Positions 8,328 through 17,550 of a stretch of DNA of 64,000 bases are shown piece by piece. Made by a program: the position numbers and the translations under genes. Origin of the DNA: JBBRRP01 sp038251425 (GTDB lineage: Bacteria; Myxococcota_A; Polyangia; Polyangiales; Polyangiaceae). Each line of letters begins with the position of its first letter. Positions within the stretch are counted from its first letter, which is position 1. The notes beneath the pieces are model-generated. The model searched no databases and was not told the DNA's origin. It was given only the letters and a program-made list of their open reading frames with translations. The DNA is taken from positions 1 through 64,000 of the forward strand of contig JBBSBI010000004.1 in the NCBI GenBank assembly GCA_038251425.1. The letters run 5' to 3'.

Positions 8328-8969
8328 CTAGCCAGAAACTAGCACTGCTGATGCTGATACCGGCTGCGCATGAAACAGAGACGCGTGCGACCGAAGCTCT
8401 TCAGGTATCACCAAACCAGAACGCTGGTGGGCCAGGATGGTGTACGAGAGTTCGTCAATCATGCCGCGCAGTGGCGTTACCTCAAGGCGGACACCTTCAA
8501 ACACGCTGCCATGATTCGGGGCCAGAGTGCGCTCAAGAAAAGGCTCGTGCCTTACCCAATCGAACCCTTGCCTCGCATGCCAGCGACAGGACAGCACCTG
8601 CACAAACTCCAGGTAAAGCGGGGAAACAATCACCCCTACCCGGCCGCCCTCTTTTGTCTTGCCCCAAAAAGCGCGAATCCCCGCAGAGGGCAAAGACCAT
8701 TCAGCGGGGCCGATGCAAGCTTGAATTCGAGCGCGCCGTTCAGGATCTTTTTCTACGGCGATGAGCGGAGCGTAAACGGCGATGAGCGGCACCTTGATCC
8801 GTGCACGATCTTGCAGCAAGGCGTCCAACCAGTGGTCCCGAAGGGGCCCATCCAGCTGCTCGTACGCCAGCGAAGCCGAGAGTGCGGCTTGAGCGTCAGT
8901 TGCCAGCGCATCCAGCCATTGACACCAGGCAGCAACGGCGCGCTCTTCCGGCATGCCCTCACTCGGCAT
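8328..8969 (-). CDS. Hypothetical protein coupled to DUF4911-like gene
   Basis: I do not recognise this ~213-residue protein. It is soluble and mixed helix/strand, with a central stretch around ERRARIQACIGPAEWSLP and a Trp/Arg-rich segment VLSCRWHARQGFDWVRHEP. Start candidates are ATG 8969, ATG 8954 and TTG 8984; 8969 is preferred (GAGG about 10 bases upstream) and overlaps the end of the upstream DUF4911-like gene, pointing to translational coupling and a shared function. Confidence 0.6.
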   Translation of the reverse strand: MPSEGMPEERAVAAWCQWLDALATDAQAALSASLAYEQLDGPLRDHWLDALLQDRARIKVPLIAVYAPLIAVEKDPERRARIQACIGPAEWSLPSAGIRAFWGKTKEGGRVGVIVSPLYLEFVQVLSCRWHARQGFDWVRHEPFLERTLAPNHGSVFEGVRLEVTPLRGMIDELSYTILAHQRSGLVIPEELRSHASLFHAQPVSASAVLVSG

Positions 8970-9198
8970 TCGGCTCAACCTCAAGATTCAACTCAATCCG
9001 GAGCTCGGCGATGAATTGGCGCAGCTCCGCGTCTTGCGAACGGGGCGCTGCCAAAACCAGATCTCCACCCTTCACCGCAAAAACGGCAGCAAGCCCCTCA
9101 CTAGCCTCAAGCAGCCCTTTGACGAACACGACGTCCGGGGCGGGCACTCGGATCGAGTACGCCACCATGTCAGCATCTATGAGCGCTTCAAAAGGCAC
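8959..9198 (-). CDS. DUF4911-like small protein
   Basis: A 79-residue protein (GTG at 9198; an ATG at 9168 is an alternative). The pattern IRVPAPDVVFVKGLLEASEG, then a beta strand LAAVFAVKGG and LVLAAP, then a helix DAELRQFIAEL, fits my memory of the DUF4911 family: a short alpha/beta protein of unknown role found in deltaproteobacteria-type genomes. It overlaps the next minus-strand gene by about 10 bases. Confidence 0.6.
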   Translation of the reverse strand: MPFEALIDADMVAYSIRVPAPDVVFVKGLLEASEGLAAVFAVKGGDLVLAAPRSQDAELRQFIAELRIELNLEVEPNAE

Positions 9199-9298
9199 GG
9201 CCGCGGAAGCTACATCAGGCGCGCGTCACTGTGCTACAGGTTTTTCTTGGAAACAAACCGAGGCCGGGGAAACATCGTGTGAAGTCAGCCAGGTAGAG

Positions 9299-10747
9299 AT
9301 GCAAGCTTCAATGTTTCTGAAACATGTTAACACTGTGACGGCGGGCGGCTCAGGCTCTGCCAAAGACGAGCACTTGGCTGATGAGCCAGTTGGACCCGAC
9401 GGGCTTCAGGAACTCGATGAGCTCGACGAGCTCGCCTCGCTGGGCGGCGGCGACATAGGGCCCAATGGGCCGGCTGATGAATTCGATTTGCCGCTCGCGC
9501 TCTTACCACGTGATGGAGGCGGTGAAGCTGAGCTCGACTTTGACATGACTCAGCTTCTCGCAACTGAAGACGCAACGGAACAGAGCGCTGAGCAGGGACC
9601 CGTTGAATGGGACTTTGGCGAGGGCGTGATGATGTCTGGACTCGATGTGAGCGACGAAGAGAACGCTGCGACGTTCGGATTGGATTCGGTGGGTTTGGGA
9701 TTTTCGCTTCCTCCCATTGGAACGGAAGATGACGCTGCCGAGAATCTGAGATTCTCGGAGTTCGAGATTGACTCCAGATTCACAGCAGCAGCCCAAGAGC
9801 TCATTCTCTGGCATGAGGAACGACTGCTCACTGACGACAGCTCTTTTACCTGTGTGGCTGCGTCGAAGAGCAGTTGGCTTGCGACGGGCCGAGATCTTTT
9901 ATGGCTCCACGAAGCAGGCCAGACGAAGATTCGCTGTAGCGCGCAAGGCTTTAGAATTGTTAGCCTTTCCCTTCTGCACGACACAGCCGTCTATGCCACC
10001 GAGCAGGGGCTCCTCGGGCGGCGGCACGCGCGTGCAAGCCAACCTGAACAGCTTGGGCAGGCACCTGGGGGCGGATTCGACGCCAGCACTCGACTCGGGC
10101 GACAGCGGGTAGGTACGACCGAGCGCGTTTGGCTCCTTCGAGCTGGCAGGCTTTGGTTCAGCGAAGATCTGGGGACTCACTTCACTCCATCGGTCGACGA
10201 CGGTATCACGTTGGACGTCTCGTCGTATGAATCCGATCTCACAGCCCTGGTGCAGAGCGAGGACGGCTTTCACTTCCGTTCGGGAACACATCCCAATCCT
10301 GAGCGTGATGACATTCGCGCCGAGCGCAAACTGACTCTGCGCTTCTCGCGCGCGAAGGGGTTGCGCATCACGGCGCTTGGGAACTTGGTTCTGATTTGGG
10401 ACCACGATCTGGGTGCGTTCACCTCTCTCGACGGGGGCGATACCTTCGCGGAGTGTGGTGGGATTTGGGCCCCAACGGCGGCGGTGATGGGGATGCTCGA
10501 CGGCAGGCCAACGATTTGGGTGGCCGCCTACGATGCGGGCGTTGACGCCAGCCTTGTTTGGCAGATAACTGGCGATGCTCCTAGCGGAAAATTGATCGCA
10601 CGCATCGAACGGAATTCTGACCTGCAGGGGGATGCTGATGCGGGCTTCCCGCGCAGTCGGGTTCGCGGGCTGGCTTGGGATGAGGGGCTCGCGCAATTGC
10701 TAGCCGTTGGAACATTTGGCATTAGCAAGTTGAGTCGGCCTGCCTAG
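9299..10747 (+). CDS. Beta-propeller (BNR/Asp-box) protein with acidic N-terminal tail
   Basis: 482 residues from the ATG at 9299. The first ~155 residues are strongly acidic and low in complexity (LQELDELDELASLGGGD and similar). They carry two look-alike motifs, FDLPLALLPRDGG and VGLGFSLPPIGTED, which could be short binding motifs. From ~160 onward the chain is beta-rich with repeated units and two Asp-box-like turns, SEDLGTHFT and SLDGGDTF, as in BNR/sialidase-type propellers. No signal peptide was seen, so an intracellular or non-classically exported role is possible. The frame is open for ~500 bases upstream, but that part overlaps the minus-strand pair and reads as shadow. Function unknown. 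Confidence 0.7.
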   Translation: MQASMFLKHVNTVTAGGSGSAKDEHLADEPVGPDGLQELDELDELASLGGGDIGPNGPADEFDLPLALLPRDGGGEAELDFDMTQLLATEDATEQSAEQGPVEWDFGEGVMMSGLDVSDEENAATFGLDSVGLGFSLPPIGTEDDAAENLRFSEFEIDSRFTAAAQELILWHEERLLTDDSSFTCVAASKSSWLATGRDLLWLHEAGQTKIRCSAQGFRIVSLSLLHDTAVYATEQGLLGRRHARASQPEQLGQAPGGGFDASTRLGRQRVGTTERVWLLRAGRLWFSEDLGTHFTPSVDDGITLDVSSYESDLTALVQSEDGFHFRSGTHPNPERDDIRAERKLTLRFSRAKGLRITALGNLVLIWDHDLGAFTSLDGGDTFAECGGIWAPTAAVMGMLDGRPTIWVAAYDAGVDASLVWQITGDAPSGKLIARIERNSDLQGDADAGFPRSRVRGLAWDEGLAQLLAVGTFGISKLSRPA

Positions 10748-10772
10748 TGAGCTGAGCGCTCAGACACTCCAG

Positions 10773-12635
10773 CTAACGCTGATTGACGCGAGCTTTGCCG
10801 AAATGCCGATACAGAGCGCCGAGCTCCGTATCGTGAGGAAACAAACGCACGGCGAGGGCCCAATAACCTTCGGCGGCCTCCCAATCCAGCATCTGCTGCT
10901 CGGCGAAGGTTGCTGCCCGAATGAGCCACGCAACGACCTCCTGCTTGGGCTGGGGCTCAAGCTCCAGCGCCTCACGAAACCTATGGAATGCCGCCGATGC
11001 ACCGCTCAAATCACCCAACTCGGCTCGCCAGGAGGCCTCTAGAAATCGAGCTTGCGGCAGGCGGCCTGATTCGTGAGTGACCTGACGAACCCTTGAAATT
11101 GCCTGAGGCAGATCGTGAAGTTCCTCTGCCAGAAGGAGTGCCAAATCGAGGCATGCGCCGACGTCCGGTTGACCACGTTTTTCGCTAAGCGCAGTCGCCC
11201 GCAGGAGTAGCTTGATCGCCTGCTGGTGGCGACCCACCCCTGCGAGCGCGCGAGCAAGCCCAGACGTCGCTTCAATATCCTCGGGAGTGTACCGAAGCGA
11301 CCGCTCGAAGAAACGTGCCGCTTCCTCCGCTCGCCCTGCTGCATGGAAATCGCGGGCCACCTTCAAGCACACAGCGCTCCTCTCGTTTGCGCCTTGCGAT
11401 AGGTGTTCCAACTGTTCAGCATCGATCAGCGCTGCCGACAATTTTCCGGAAACGACTCGCGCCTCGAAACGCGCCCAGCGCACGCTCGCTAGCGACGGGC
11501 AACGTGCCACGGCTTTGTCGAAGAACGCTTGTTGAGCGCGCACATCCGGCGCAGATCGGGCCGCCGTCAACAACGCAAATGCCGCGAGCGGTGCGAAAGC
11601 CTCAGAGCGCGCAAACGCCTCGTACGCTTGGCAAGCCGCTTCGGGCTCGGACGCCAACTCAAGCAAAGCTGCCGTAACCGGCAAGAGCGGGAGATCTTGG
11701 CCGAGCTCACGCAACATCCCGAGCTGAACGTTCGGAGCAACCGTCGAAAGCGAATCAATTTCCGCGATGAGCTTGACGATTTCCGGATGTCGTGGGGCTT
11801 CGTCGAGGAGCCTCATATAAAGGATACGAGCCTGCTCGAATTCACCGCGCGCTAACAGTTCGTCGGGCTCCCGGAGAAATCGCGCCCATTCAACAGCTCG
11901 CAATGCGGCTCGGCTTAATTCCGAGGGAGGAAGCGCAGCATCGAGCGAGAGAATCAGCGAATTTTCTGGGCCAAGGTTGGGAGGCCCGAACTGCCCGCTA
12001 TCGCTGCCCGGCAGCCGAACGCCCTCGGGCGCTAGCCACTCCTGCAACAGCCGCTGCACGCCCCTTTCGAATCGAATCAGGCGCCCCTCGCGCTTCGCGA
12101 CGTGCCCAAGTGTTGAATCCAACGCGCGCTCAACGTACGCAAGGGCGGGACCAGAAAGCCCTATCCCTCGCGCCTGCTCGACAACGAAACAGGCGTGGCC
12201 TTCCAAAGGTGCCCAGACCAAGTCAAAAGCAAGCGCCGCCGATGCGCTATTGAAACCAAACTCCAAACGCTCCGTTGTGGCGCTCACGCGCGGTGGCCGT
12301 TCGAGGGGCCCAATGAGCTCGTGCAGACGTTGCGCGAACCATACCGAAAGCGTGTGCGGCTGCAACTCGATGGCGAGGCGTTCAAGGACTCCCCGACGAT
12401 GTCGGAACTGACTCACTCCACCACTCAGGTCGATCGGGTAACGGAGCCCGGGAAACGTGACGCTGAATTCGACAATCCGAAGCGGCCCAAACGCACAGGG
12501 CTCCGCCAATTCGAGACCCAACGCCCCGCGACTCACCGCCAAGCGCAACAGAACTTTCTCGCTGGCCGGTCGAGCCGCCTCATCCTTGGGTGCGGGCACC
12601 GCGGACGGTGGACTGGAGGATGGCAAGTTCGACAC
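10773..12635 (-). CDS. TPR-repeat protein with unknown N-terminal domain
   Basis: The 620-residue protein has two parts. Residues ~25-270 form a domain I do not recognise, including an early segment reading GALGLELAEPCAFGPLRIVE. From ~280 to the end it is a superhelix of TPR-like helix pairs (ARGEFEQARILYMRLLDEAP, AAGRAEEAARFFERSLRYTP, VGRHQQAIKLLLRATALS and others). TPR arrays bind partner proteins. There is no signal peptide. The start is GTG at 12635. It lies 56 bases after the mlaC-like gene on the same strand and ends 25 bases from the convergent propeller gene. Confidence 0.75.
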   Translation of the reverse strand: MSNLPSSSPPSAVPAPKDEAARPASEKVLLRLAVSRGALGLELAEPCAFGPLRIVEFSVTFPGLRYPIDLSGGVSQFRHRRGVLERLAIELQPHTLSVWFAQRLHELIGPLERPPRVSATTERLEFGFNSASAALAFDLVWAPLEGHACFVVEQARGIGLSGPALAYVERALDSTLGHVAKREGRLIRFERGVQRLLQEWLAPEGVRLPGSDSGQFGPPNLGPENSLILSLDAALPPSELSRAALRAVEWARFLREPDELLARGEFEQARILYMRLLDEAPRHPEIVKLIAEIDSLSTVAPNVQLGMLRELGQDLPLLPVTAALLELASEPEAACQAYEAFARSEAFAPLAAFALLTAARSAPDVRAQQAFFDKAVARCPSLASVRWARFEARVVSGKLSAALIDAEQLEHLSQGANERSAVCLKVARDFHAAGRAEEAARFFERSLRYTPEDIEATSGLARALAGVGRHQQAIKLLLRATALSEKRGQPDVGACLDLALLLAEELHDLPQAISRVRQVTHESGRLPQARFLEASWRAELGDLSGASAAFHRFREALELEPQPKQEVVAWLIRAATFAEQQMLDWEAAEGYWALAVRLFPHDTELGALYRHFGKARVNQR

Positions 12636-12691
12636 CGAGGATTGCCAAGAGTATCAGCCCGGAGCTCAGAACGACCACTCCAAACTGAACG

Positions 12692-13291
12692 CTAGGCTTC
12701 CACTAGCTTAGCTTTCATACGGCGGATGAGTTCGGCGAAGCTATTCTTCTTAATGATGCGATTAAACTGCTGCCGGTAATTCTGCACCAAGCTTGACCCC
12801 TCGGTGACGATGTCCTTCACGCGCCACGCCCCTTTAACCTTGTGGAGGAGATAATCCACCTTCACAGGTTCTTCCCGTTTAGCGGAACGATTGCGGGCAA
12901 CGCTCGTTACCAAGACGGATTCCTTCGCTGACTTCTGACCGCTGAAGGTGACCTCGTAGGTCAACGTCTTCTTGAGGTTCTTCCGGTAGGAGTTACGCAC
13001 GAGCTGCTTGAGCACCTGCTGAAAGTCTTCGCGCTCTACCGCAGAAAGGCCAGCCCAGTGGGCCCCAAGCGAAGCTTCGGCCAGCGCGTCATAATCCAAC
13101 ATATCATCGAACACACTCTCGATTTTTATCTGAGTGGTGGGCGTTTCTGGCTTCTTGAGGAGCGCCACCAGCGCGGCTTGCTTGTCCTTCACAAAGGCTT
13201 GCGCATCGACGGCGGACGCCCACGGACACAGCAGGATGACGACAGCTGCAACCAAGACCCGGAGGGCGTTGTTTCTAGTTAAGGTGTACAT
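12692..13291 (-). CDS. mlaC: MlaC/Ttg2D-type phospholipid-binding periplasmic protein
   Basis: The product (199 residues) has a signal peptide (hydrophobic VLVAAVVILLCPWASAVDA) and the MlaC fold pattern: VFDDMLDYDALAEASLGAHW, then LSAVEREDFQQVLKQLVRNSY, strands with VDYLLHKVKGAWRVKDIVTEG and SLVQNYRQQFNRIIKK. MlaC carries phospholipids between outer- and inner-membrane Mla complexes. The ATG at 13291 was chosen because AGAGGAAG precedes it and the signal peptide starts there; upstream frame is non-coding. No mlaE/F/D genes are nearby, so this is an isolated carrier. The gene order pilC-pilS-mlaC is same-strand, but the 130-base gap suggests its own promoter. Confidence 0.85.
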   Translation of the reverse strand: MYTLTRNNALRVLVAAVVILLCPWASAVDAQAFVKDKQAALVALLKKPETPTTQIKIESVFDDMLDYDALAEASLGAHWAGLSAVEREDFQQVLKQLVRNSYRKNLKKTLTYEVTFSGQKSAKESVLVTSVARNRSAKREEPVKVDYLLHKVKGAWRVKDIVTEGSSLVQNYRQQFNRIIKKNSFAELIRRMKAKLVEA

Positions 13292-13421
13292 GGCTTCCTC
13301 TCGATCAATCTCTAGCTCGCTCCAACTCATACGCAAAGCCCCGGGCAACCTTCTCCGGCGAGCCGATTTTGAAAAAAATTTCCAACAAATACTGATAAAA
13401 CTGCAATTCAGCGCCACTGGA

Positions 13422-14789
13422 TCAGACTGGAGGCCTGGCTCCTGCCGCAGATTGCAGCGCGAGTTGAGCGGCTTCATCCACCTGCGTCTGCCCGTCTGCG
13501 CGGGGAATGACGATCCGGAATAACGCACCGCGACGTGCTCCGCTTTCGACGTGGATCTCGAACCCATGCTCATCCACGATGCGCTTGACCACGGCTAGGC
13601 CGACGCCAGTACCTTTGCTGCGCGTGGTGAAGAAAGCGTCAAACAAACGCTCCCTGGCGTGCTCATCAATGCCTAGGCCTTGATCGCTCACACTGAGCTC
13701 GACATGCCGCTCAAAGTCGCCGACCTCCACGCTCACTTCATCCCCCGCATTGCTGGCTTGCACGGCGTTGCGAACGAGGTTCCAAATCATTTGTCGGATC
13801 TGGGCTGGGTCCGCGTGGATTATCGCGCTCACAGCCCCCGAATAGCAGACGGCAACGTCCGACACTGCCCGCCCACTCTTCGCAGTGAGTGCGACAACAT
13901 CCTTCGCTATTGGCACCAAATCCACGTCCACTGGACGCGGAGTTCGGGGTTTGGAAAGATCCATCATGTCGGTGACCAGATCATTCAGCCGGGCTGCCTC
14001 CCGCTCAATGATGTCACACAACTGTCGGTCCTCGGCAGACAGGACATTGGCCGTTTTCAGAAGCGAAATTGAGCCTGCAATGGAGCCAAGCGGGTTCCGG
14101 ATCTCGTGAGCAAGCCCTGCGGCCAGTCTGCCCAGAGCCGCCATGCGTTCGGCCTGTTCTGCGCGTTCCTCAGCTTGAACCAGCTTGCCACCGGTGATTC
14201 TGAGGCGCTCTGCCAGGTAGCCCGCCAGGATGGTGACGACCACGAGCGCCAGCAGGTTAATGATGATGTGATACAGGAATTCAAATCGAGAGAGCTGGTA
14301 GAGGTCGACCGGTTGATCCGGCGGCGGAATGAGCCACCTCAATTGAAGTGCCCCGAGCAACCCGGCGTAACTCATGCCGCCCGCAAGCGTCGCTATTGCC
14401 GCGCCACGAAAACCCGTCAAAGCAGCCCCCGCCACACAGGTGAGCCCATAGAAGGATACGGCGCCGCTCGACGCCCCACCCGAGATGTAAACCAATGCAG
14501 TCCACGTGAGCTGATCGAAAATCAGCTGCGCACCGGCCAGCTGCTCAATGTGCCTACCCTGACGCAGAACAGCCGCGTAGATACCTGCGAGGCTGAAGGA
14601 ACTCACCAGCACGAAAAGGACGACTCGAACCGAAAAGGAATCGAGCGAAACTTCCCGACCTAAATAAACCAGCCCCAAAAGGCCAAGGGCGCCCAGCAGG
14701 AACACCATGCGGGCAGCAGTGAGCCAAGCTAAACGCCTTGGAAGCGTCGCGTTGGCAATATTATCGGGGAGGCCTAGCGCTATCCGCAT
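13422..14789 (-). CDS. pilS: PilS-like membrane histidine kinase
   Basis: The 455-residue kinase has about six membrane helices in residues ~20-200, no periplasmic domain, a coiled linker (QAEERAEQAERMAALG) and then HisKA with the phospho-accepting His in LAHEIRNPLG. The ATP-binding domain follows with N box (WNLVRNAVQAS), G1 (DQGLGIDE), F box (LFDAFFTTR) and G2 (GTGVGLAVVKRI). This layout and its position 30 bases after pilC match PilS of the PilS-PilR system controlling pilin transcription. No PilR regulator follows; the next gene is mlaC-like. The pilS name rests on layout and neighbourhood. Confidence 0.8.
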   Translation of the reverse strand: MRIALGLPDNIANATLPRRLAWLTAARMVFLLGALGLLGLVYLGREVSLDSFSVRVVLFVLVSSFSLAGIYAAVLRQGRHIEQLAGAQLIFDQLTWTALVYISGGASSGAVSFYGLTCVAGAALTGFRGAAIATLAGGMSYAGLLGALQLRWLIPPPDQPVDLYQLSRFEFLYHIIINLLALVVVTILAGYLAERLRITGGKLVQAEERAEQAERMAALGRLAAGLAHEIRNPLGSIAGSISLLKTANVLSAEDRQLCDIIEREAARLNDLVTDMMDLSKPRTPRPVDVDLVPIAKDVVALTAKSGRAVSDVAVCYSGAVSAIIHADPAQIRQMIWNLVRNAVQASNAGDEVSVEVGDFERHVELSVSDQGLGIDEHARERLFDAFFTTRSKGTGVGLAVVKRIVDEHGFEIHVESGARRGALFRIVIPRADGQTQVDEAAQLALQSAAGARPPV

Positions 14790-14819
14790 GCGACGAGTCC
14801 TCGCGAGGCCGTGCTCCCG

Positions 14820-16034
14820 TTAATCCGCCTTGATATTCCCAGCCAGTGAGAAGATCGGCATGTACATCGCCATCAGCACGACTCCCACCATTCCGCCAAC
14901 GCCCACCATCATGATCGGTTCTAAAGCGCTCGTCAGCGCTGCGACGGCGACGTCCGTTTCCTCTTCGTAAAAATCAGCAATCTTCCCGAGCATCTGATCG
15001 AGCGCGCCTGTCTGTTCCCCTACGGCAATCATCTGGACCACCATGTCGGGAAACACCTTGGCCGCCATTAAAGGCTCGGCCATGTTCTTTCCCTCGCTGA
15101 TGGCTTTGTTCACCTTAACAATGGCTTCTTCAATAATGACGTTGCCAGCGGTGCGCGCACAGATATCAAGCGCCTCCAAAATAGGCACACCCGACGCCAG
15201 TAAGGTGCCCAGAGTTCGCGTGAAGCGCGCGACGGCGATCTTCTTGAGGACGGGACCCATGATCGGAATGCGCAGAAAATTGCGATGAAATACGCGTTTC
15301 CCAGCGGGTGTACGATACGTGTAGGAAATCGCGGTGATGATGAGAGCCCCTCCTGCCAGGATGAACGGCAGCCCCCCGATGAACCCTCGCGACAACGCGA
15401 TGACCATTTGCGTCAGCTTTGGCAGATTGTCTTTCCCACCACCAAACTCCTTAAACATGGTTTCGAACGCAGGAATCACGAAGGTGAGCAACACCGCCAT
15501 CACCAGCCCGGCAATCGCCACAACAATACTGGGATAGACCATGGCTCCTCGCACCTGCCGCAGGAGCTTTTGTCGCTTCTCAATGTAGACCGAAAGCCGA
15601 TTCATGATGGCATCCAAGATGCCGCCAACCTCTCCAGCCTGAACAAGATTGACGAACAGCTCGTCGAAAACCTTGGGATGGCGGCGCAACGCATCTGAAA
15701 AAGATGCGCCCTGCTCAACCGAGTTCTTCACGTCCACCAGCACTCCGGCAAAGTGCTTATTGGGCTGTTGGCTGGCCAGGATGTCCAAACACTGGAGAAG
15801 CGGGAGCCCAGCGTCGATCATGGTCGCAAAGAGACGCGTGAAGGTCACGAGATCTTTGGTGTTGACCCCCGTGCCAAACTGGATCTTGCCTAGGTTGATC
15901 CGTTTTTTGACTTTTACCGGATTCAGCTGTTGCTGGCGGAGTTTCGCGTTGACGGCCTCGGCGTTGTCCGCCTCCATCACTCCCTTGCGCAGCTCTCCTG
16001 TGCGCCCGCGAGCTTCCCATGTGAACTCAGCCAT
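14820..16034 (-). CDS. pilC: Type IV pilus inner-membrane platform protein
   Basis: A 404-residue PilC/GspF-family protein that couples the PilB/PilT motors to the pilus at the inner membrane. It starts FTWEARGRTGELRKG, has two T2SSF domains each with the typical FTRLFATMIDAGLPLLQCL and FTRTLGTLLASGVPILEAL segments, and three membrane helices (residues ~175-195, ~220-245, ~370-395). Length is normal. pilB and pilT, which commonly precede it, are not here: upstream is a divergent serine hydrolase gene. A PilS-like kinase follows after 30 bases. Confidence 0.95.
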   Translation of the reverse strand: MAEFTWEARGRTGELRKGVMEADNAEAVNAKLRQQQLNPVKVKKRINLGKIQFGTGVNTKDLVTFTRLFATMIDAGLPLLQCLDILASQQPNKHFAGVLVDVKNSVEQGASFSDALRRHPKVFDELFVNLVQAGEVGGILDAIMNRLSVYIEKRQKLLRQVRGAMVYPSIVVAIAGLVMAVLLTFVIPAFETMFKEFGGGKDNLPKLTQMVIALSRGFIGGLPFILAGGALIITAISYTYRTPAGKRVFHRNFLRIPIMGPVLKKIAVARFTRTLGTLLASGVPILEALDICARTAGNVIIEEAIVKVNKAISEGKNMAEPLMAAKVFPDMVVQMIAVGEQTGALDQMLGKIADFYEEETDVAVAALTSALEPIMMVGVGGMVGVVLMAMYMPIFSLAGNIKAD

Positions 16035-16214
16035 ACTTCGAGTACTTTCTTAGTCGATCGCCCCAGCATACCGGTCAGCCACCGACTTGGTCAAAAGCTC
16101 AGCACTCGGCGGCCAACGCGCCCTCTGCCGGAAACTCCAACGCCCGCCAGCCACCTCTACATAAGTGTCCACGTGATCGCCCCGAAAGCCCCTAAATCTT
16201 GGCCTGAAGGTGCC

Positions 16215-17324
16215 ATGCGTCATGCTGCACTGGACCAAATTGCTGAGGAATTTATCGTAGACACTGGCGCCGCCCCGGGGGCTTCGCTCGGCGTGGCCGT
16301 TCGAGTGGGCAAGGAATGGCGGGTCGTCACCGGTGCCGCCGGTCGACTCAGCATTCGTGATCGCACCCCGGTCGAGCCGGAAACGATTTACGACCTCGCT
16401 TCCGTTTCGAAGCCCTTTCTTGCGCTGCTCGCGGCCCAGCTGGTCGAAGGCGGTGTCATCGCTTGGTCGACCCCGCTTTCAGCTCTTTTGACAGAAGCTT
16501 CCGGCCGTTTTGCGGCAGGGGCAACCGTCGAGCATTTGTTGTCGCACCGCGCGGGCCTGCGTCCACACGCAGAACTGTTCCGCTCACTGCGTAGCAAGGG
16601 AGTGGTCAGCTTGAGCCAGCTGCTTCAGGAAGCAGCCGACGCAAAGGCAGAGAGCGGACTGAACAAGGAGGGCGGGGTTGAGCCGATGTACAGCGACCTC
16701 GGCTATATGCTGCTTGCTGCCGGGATCGCTCGACTGCTGAAGGCCCCACTCGACGAAATACTGGAGCGAACCACCACTGGCCCGCTTGGCATCGAGGTCC
16801 GCTCAGTACGCCTCTGGCTCAAGCGTGCCCAGCCCCCTGCAGCGTTTGCTCCCACCGAACAAACTTTCTGGCGCGGTGGTGAACTTACGGCGTGTACCCA
16901 CGATGAGAACGCATGGGCCATTGCAGGCCATGGCTACGCTGGCCACGCCGGGCTTTTTGGAGACGTGAACGCGCTCCTCACGTTTGGTCGCCGACTGTGC
17001 GAAGCGTACCGAGAGCCAAAGCAAGTGTGGAGCGGAAGTTCTGAGATCCGCAGATTGGCAACACCGAAACCAGGGGCTTCACTGGCGATCGGTTTCGATA
17101 CCAAGGCGCCTCTGGGGCCCTCTTCGACGGGACCTGCTTTTGGGAGCAACACCTTCGGTCATTTGGGATTCACGGGTACGAGCCTCTGGTGCGACCCGGA
17201 TGCCGAGGTTGTTGTCAGCCTCCTCACCAATCGGGTGAACCTAGGCCGTGAACCGAATCGGCTGCGAGACGCACGACCGACCGTCCACGATCGCCTCCTC
17301 GGATTCGCTCTTGCGCTGCGCTGA
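16215..17324 (+). CDS. Beta-lactamase-related serine hydrolase (class C/esterase type)
   Basis: The 369-residue product has the serine hydrolase triad of the beta-lactamase superfamily: S63-V-S-K66, Y159-S-D, and H316-L-G in FGHLGFTGTS. In class C enzymes the second motif is Tyr-x-Asn, so the Asp here is more like family VIII esterases and D-aminopeptidases. There is no signal peptide from the ATG at 16215 (ribosome site GAAGGTG), so it is likely cytoplasmic. The frame is open further upstream into the opposite strand's pilC, which I discount. Substrate unknown. Confidence 0.85.
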   Translation: MRHAALDQIAEEFIVDTGAAPGASLGVAVRVGKEWRVVTGAAGRLSIRDRTPVEPETIYDLASVSKPFLALLAAQLVEGGVIAWSTPLSALLTEASGRFAAGATVEHLLSHRAGLRPHAELFRSLRSKGVVSLSQLLQEAADAKAESGLNKEGGVEPMYSDLGYMLLAAGIARLLKAPLDEILERTTTGPLGIEVRSVRLWLKRAQPPAAFAPTEQTFWRGGELTACTHDENAWAIAGHGYAGHAGLFGDVNALLTFGRRLCEAYREPKQVWSGSSEIRRLATPKPGASLAIGFDTKAPLGPSSTGPAFGSNTFGHLGFTGTSLWCDPDAEVVVSLLTNRVNLGREPNRLRDARPTVHDRLLGFALALR

Positions 17325-17550
17325 CCTACTGCAAAGCACTCCATCGGCTAGTTACTGAAGGCCCTTCATCTTGACGGCCGGGAGGCCCAAAGAACGCTAG
17401 AAACCTGGCTAAACGCTGATGCAGGAGGCGTCCCGCTCGGCAAAGACGCATCCGGAGAAGAACCCCCTGGTAAGCGCCGCCCTGCCGTGACAAATTTGGT
17501 TACTGATCTGTGTGTGCCGCGTGTCCCCGAGGCTTAACTGAGTCGTTGTA

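Noticed and set aside
8801..9298. N-terminal extension of the propeller gene frame
   Set aside because: It lies antisense to the DUF4911-like pair, has Arg/Pro/Ser-rich shadow composition, and the acidic tail with a start codon begins at 9299.
10752..10763. CTGAGCGCTCAG palindrome between convergent genes as terminator
   Set aside because: It has no loop-forming spacer and no T-run; chance cannot be excluded.
15930..16214. Upstream extension of the serine hydrolase frame
   Set aside because: It overlaps pilC on the other strand and reads as shadow; ATG 16215 has its own ribosome site.
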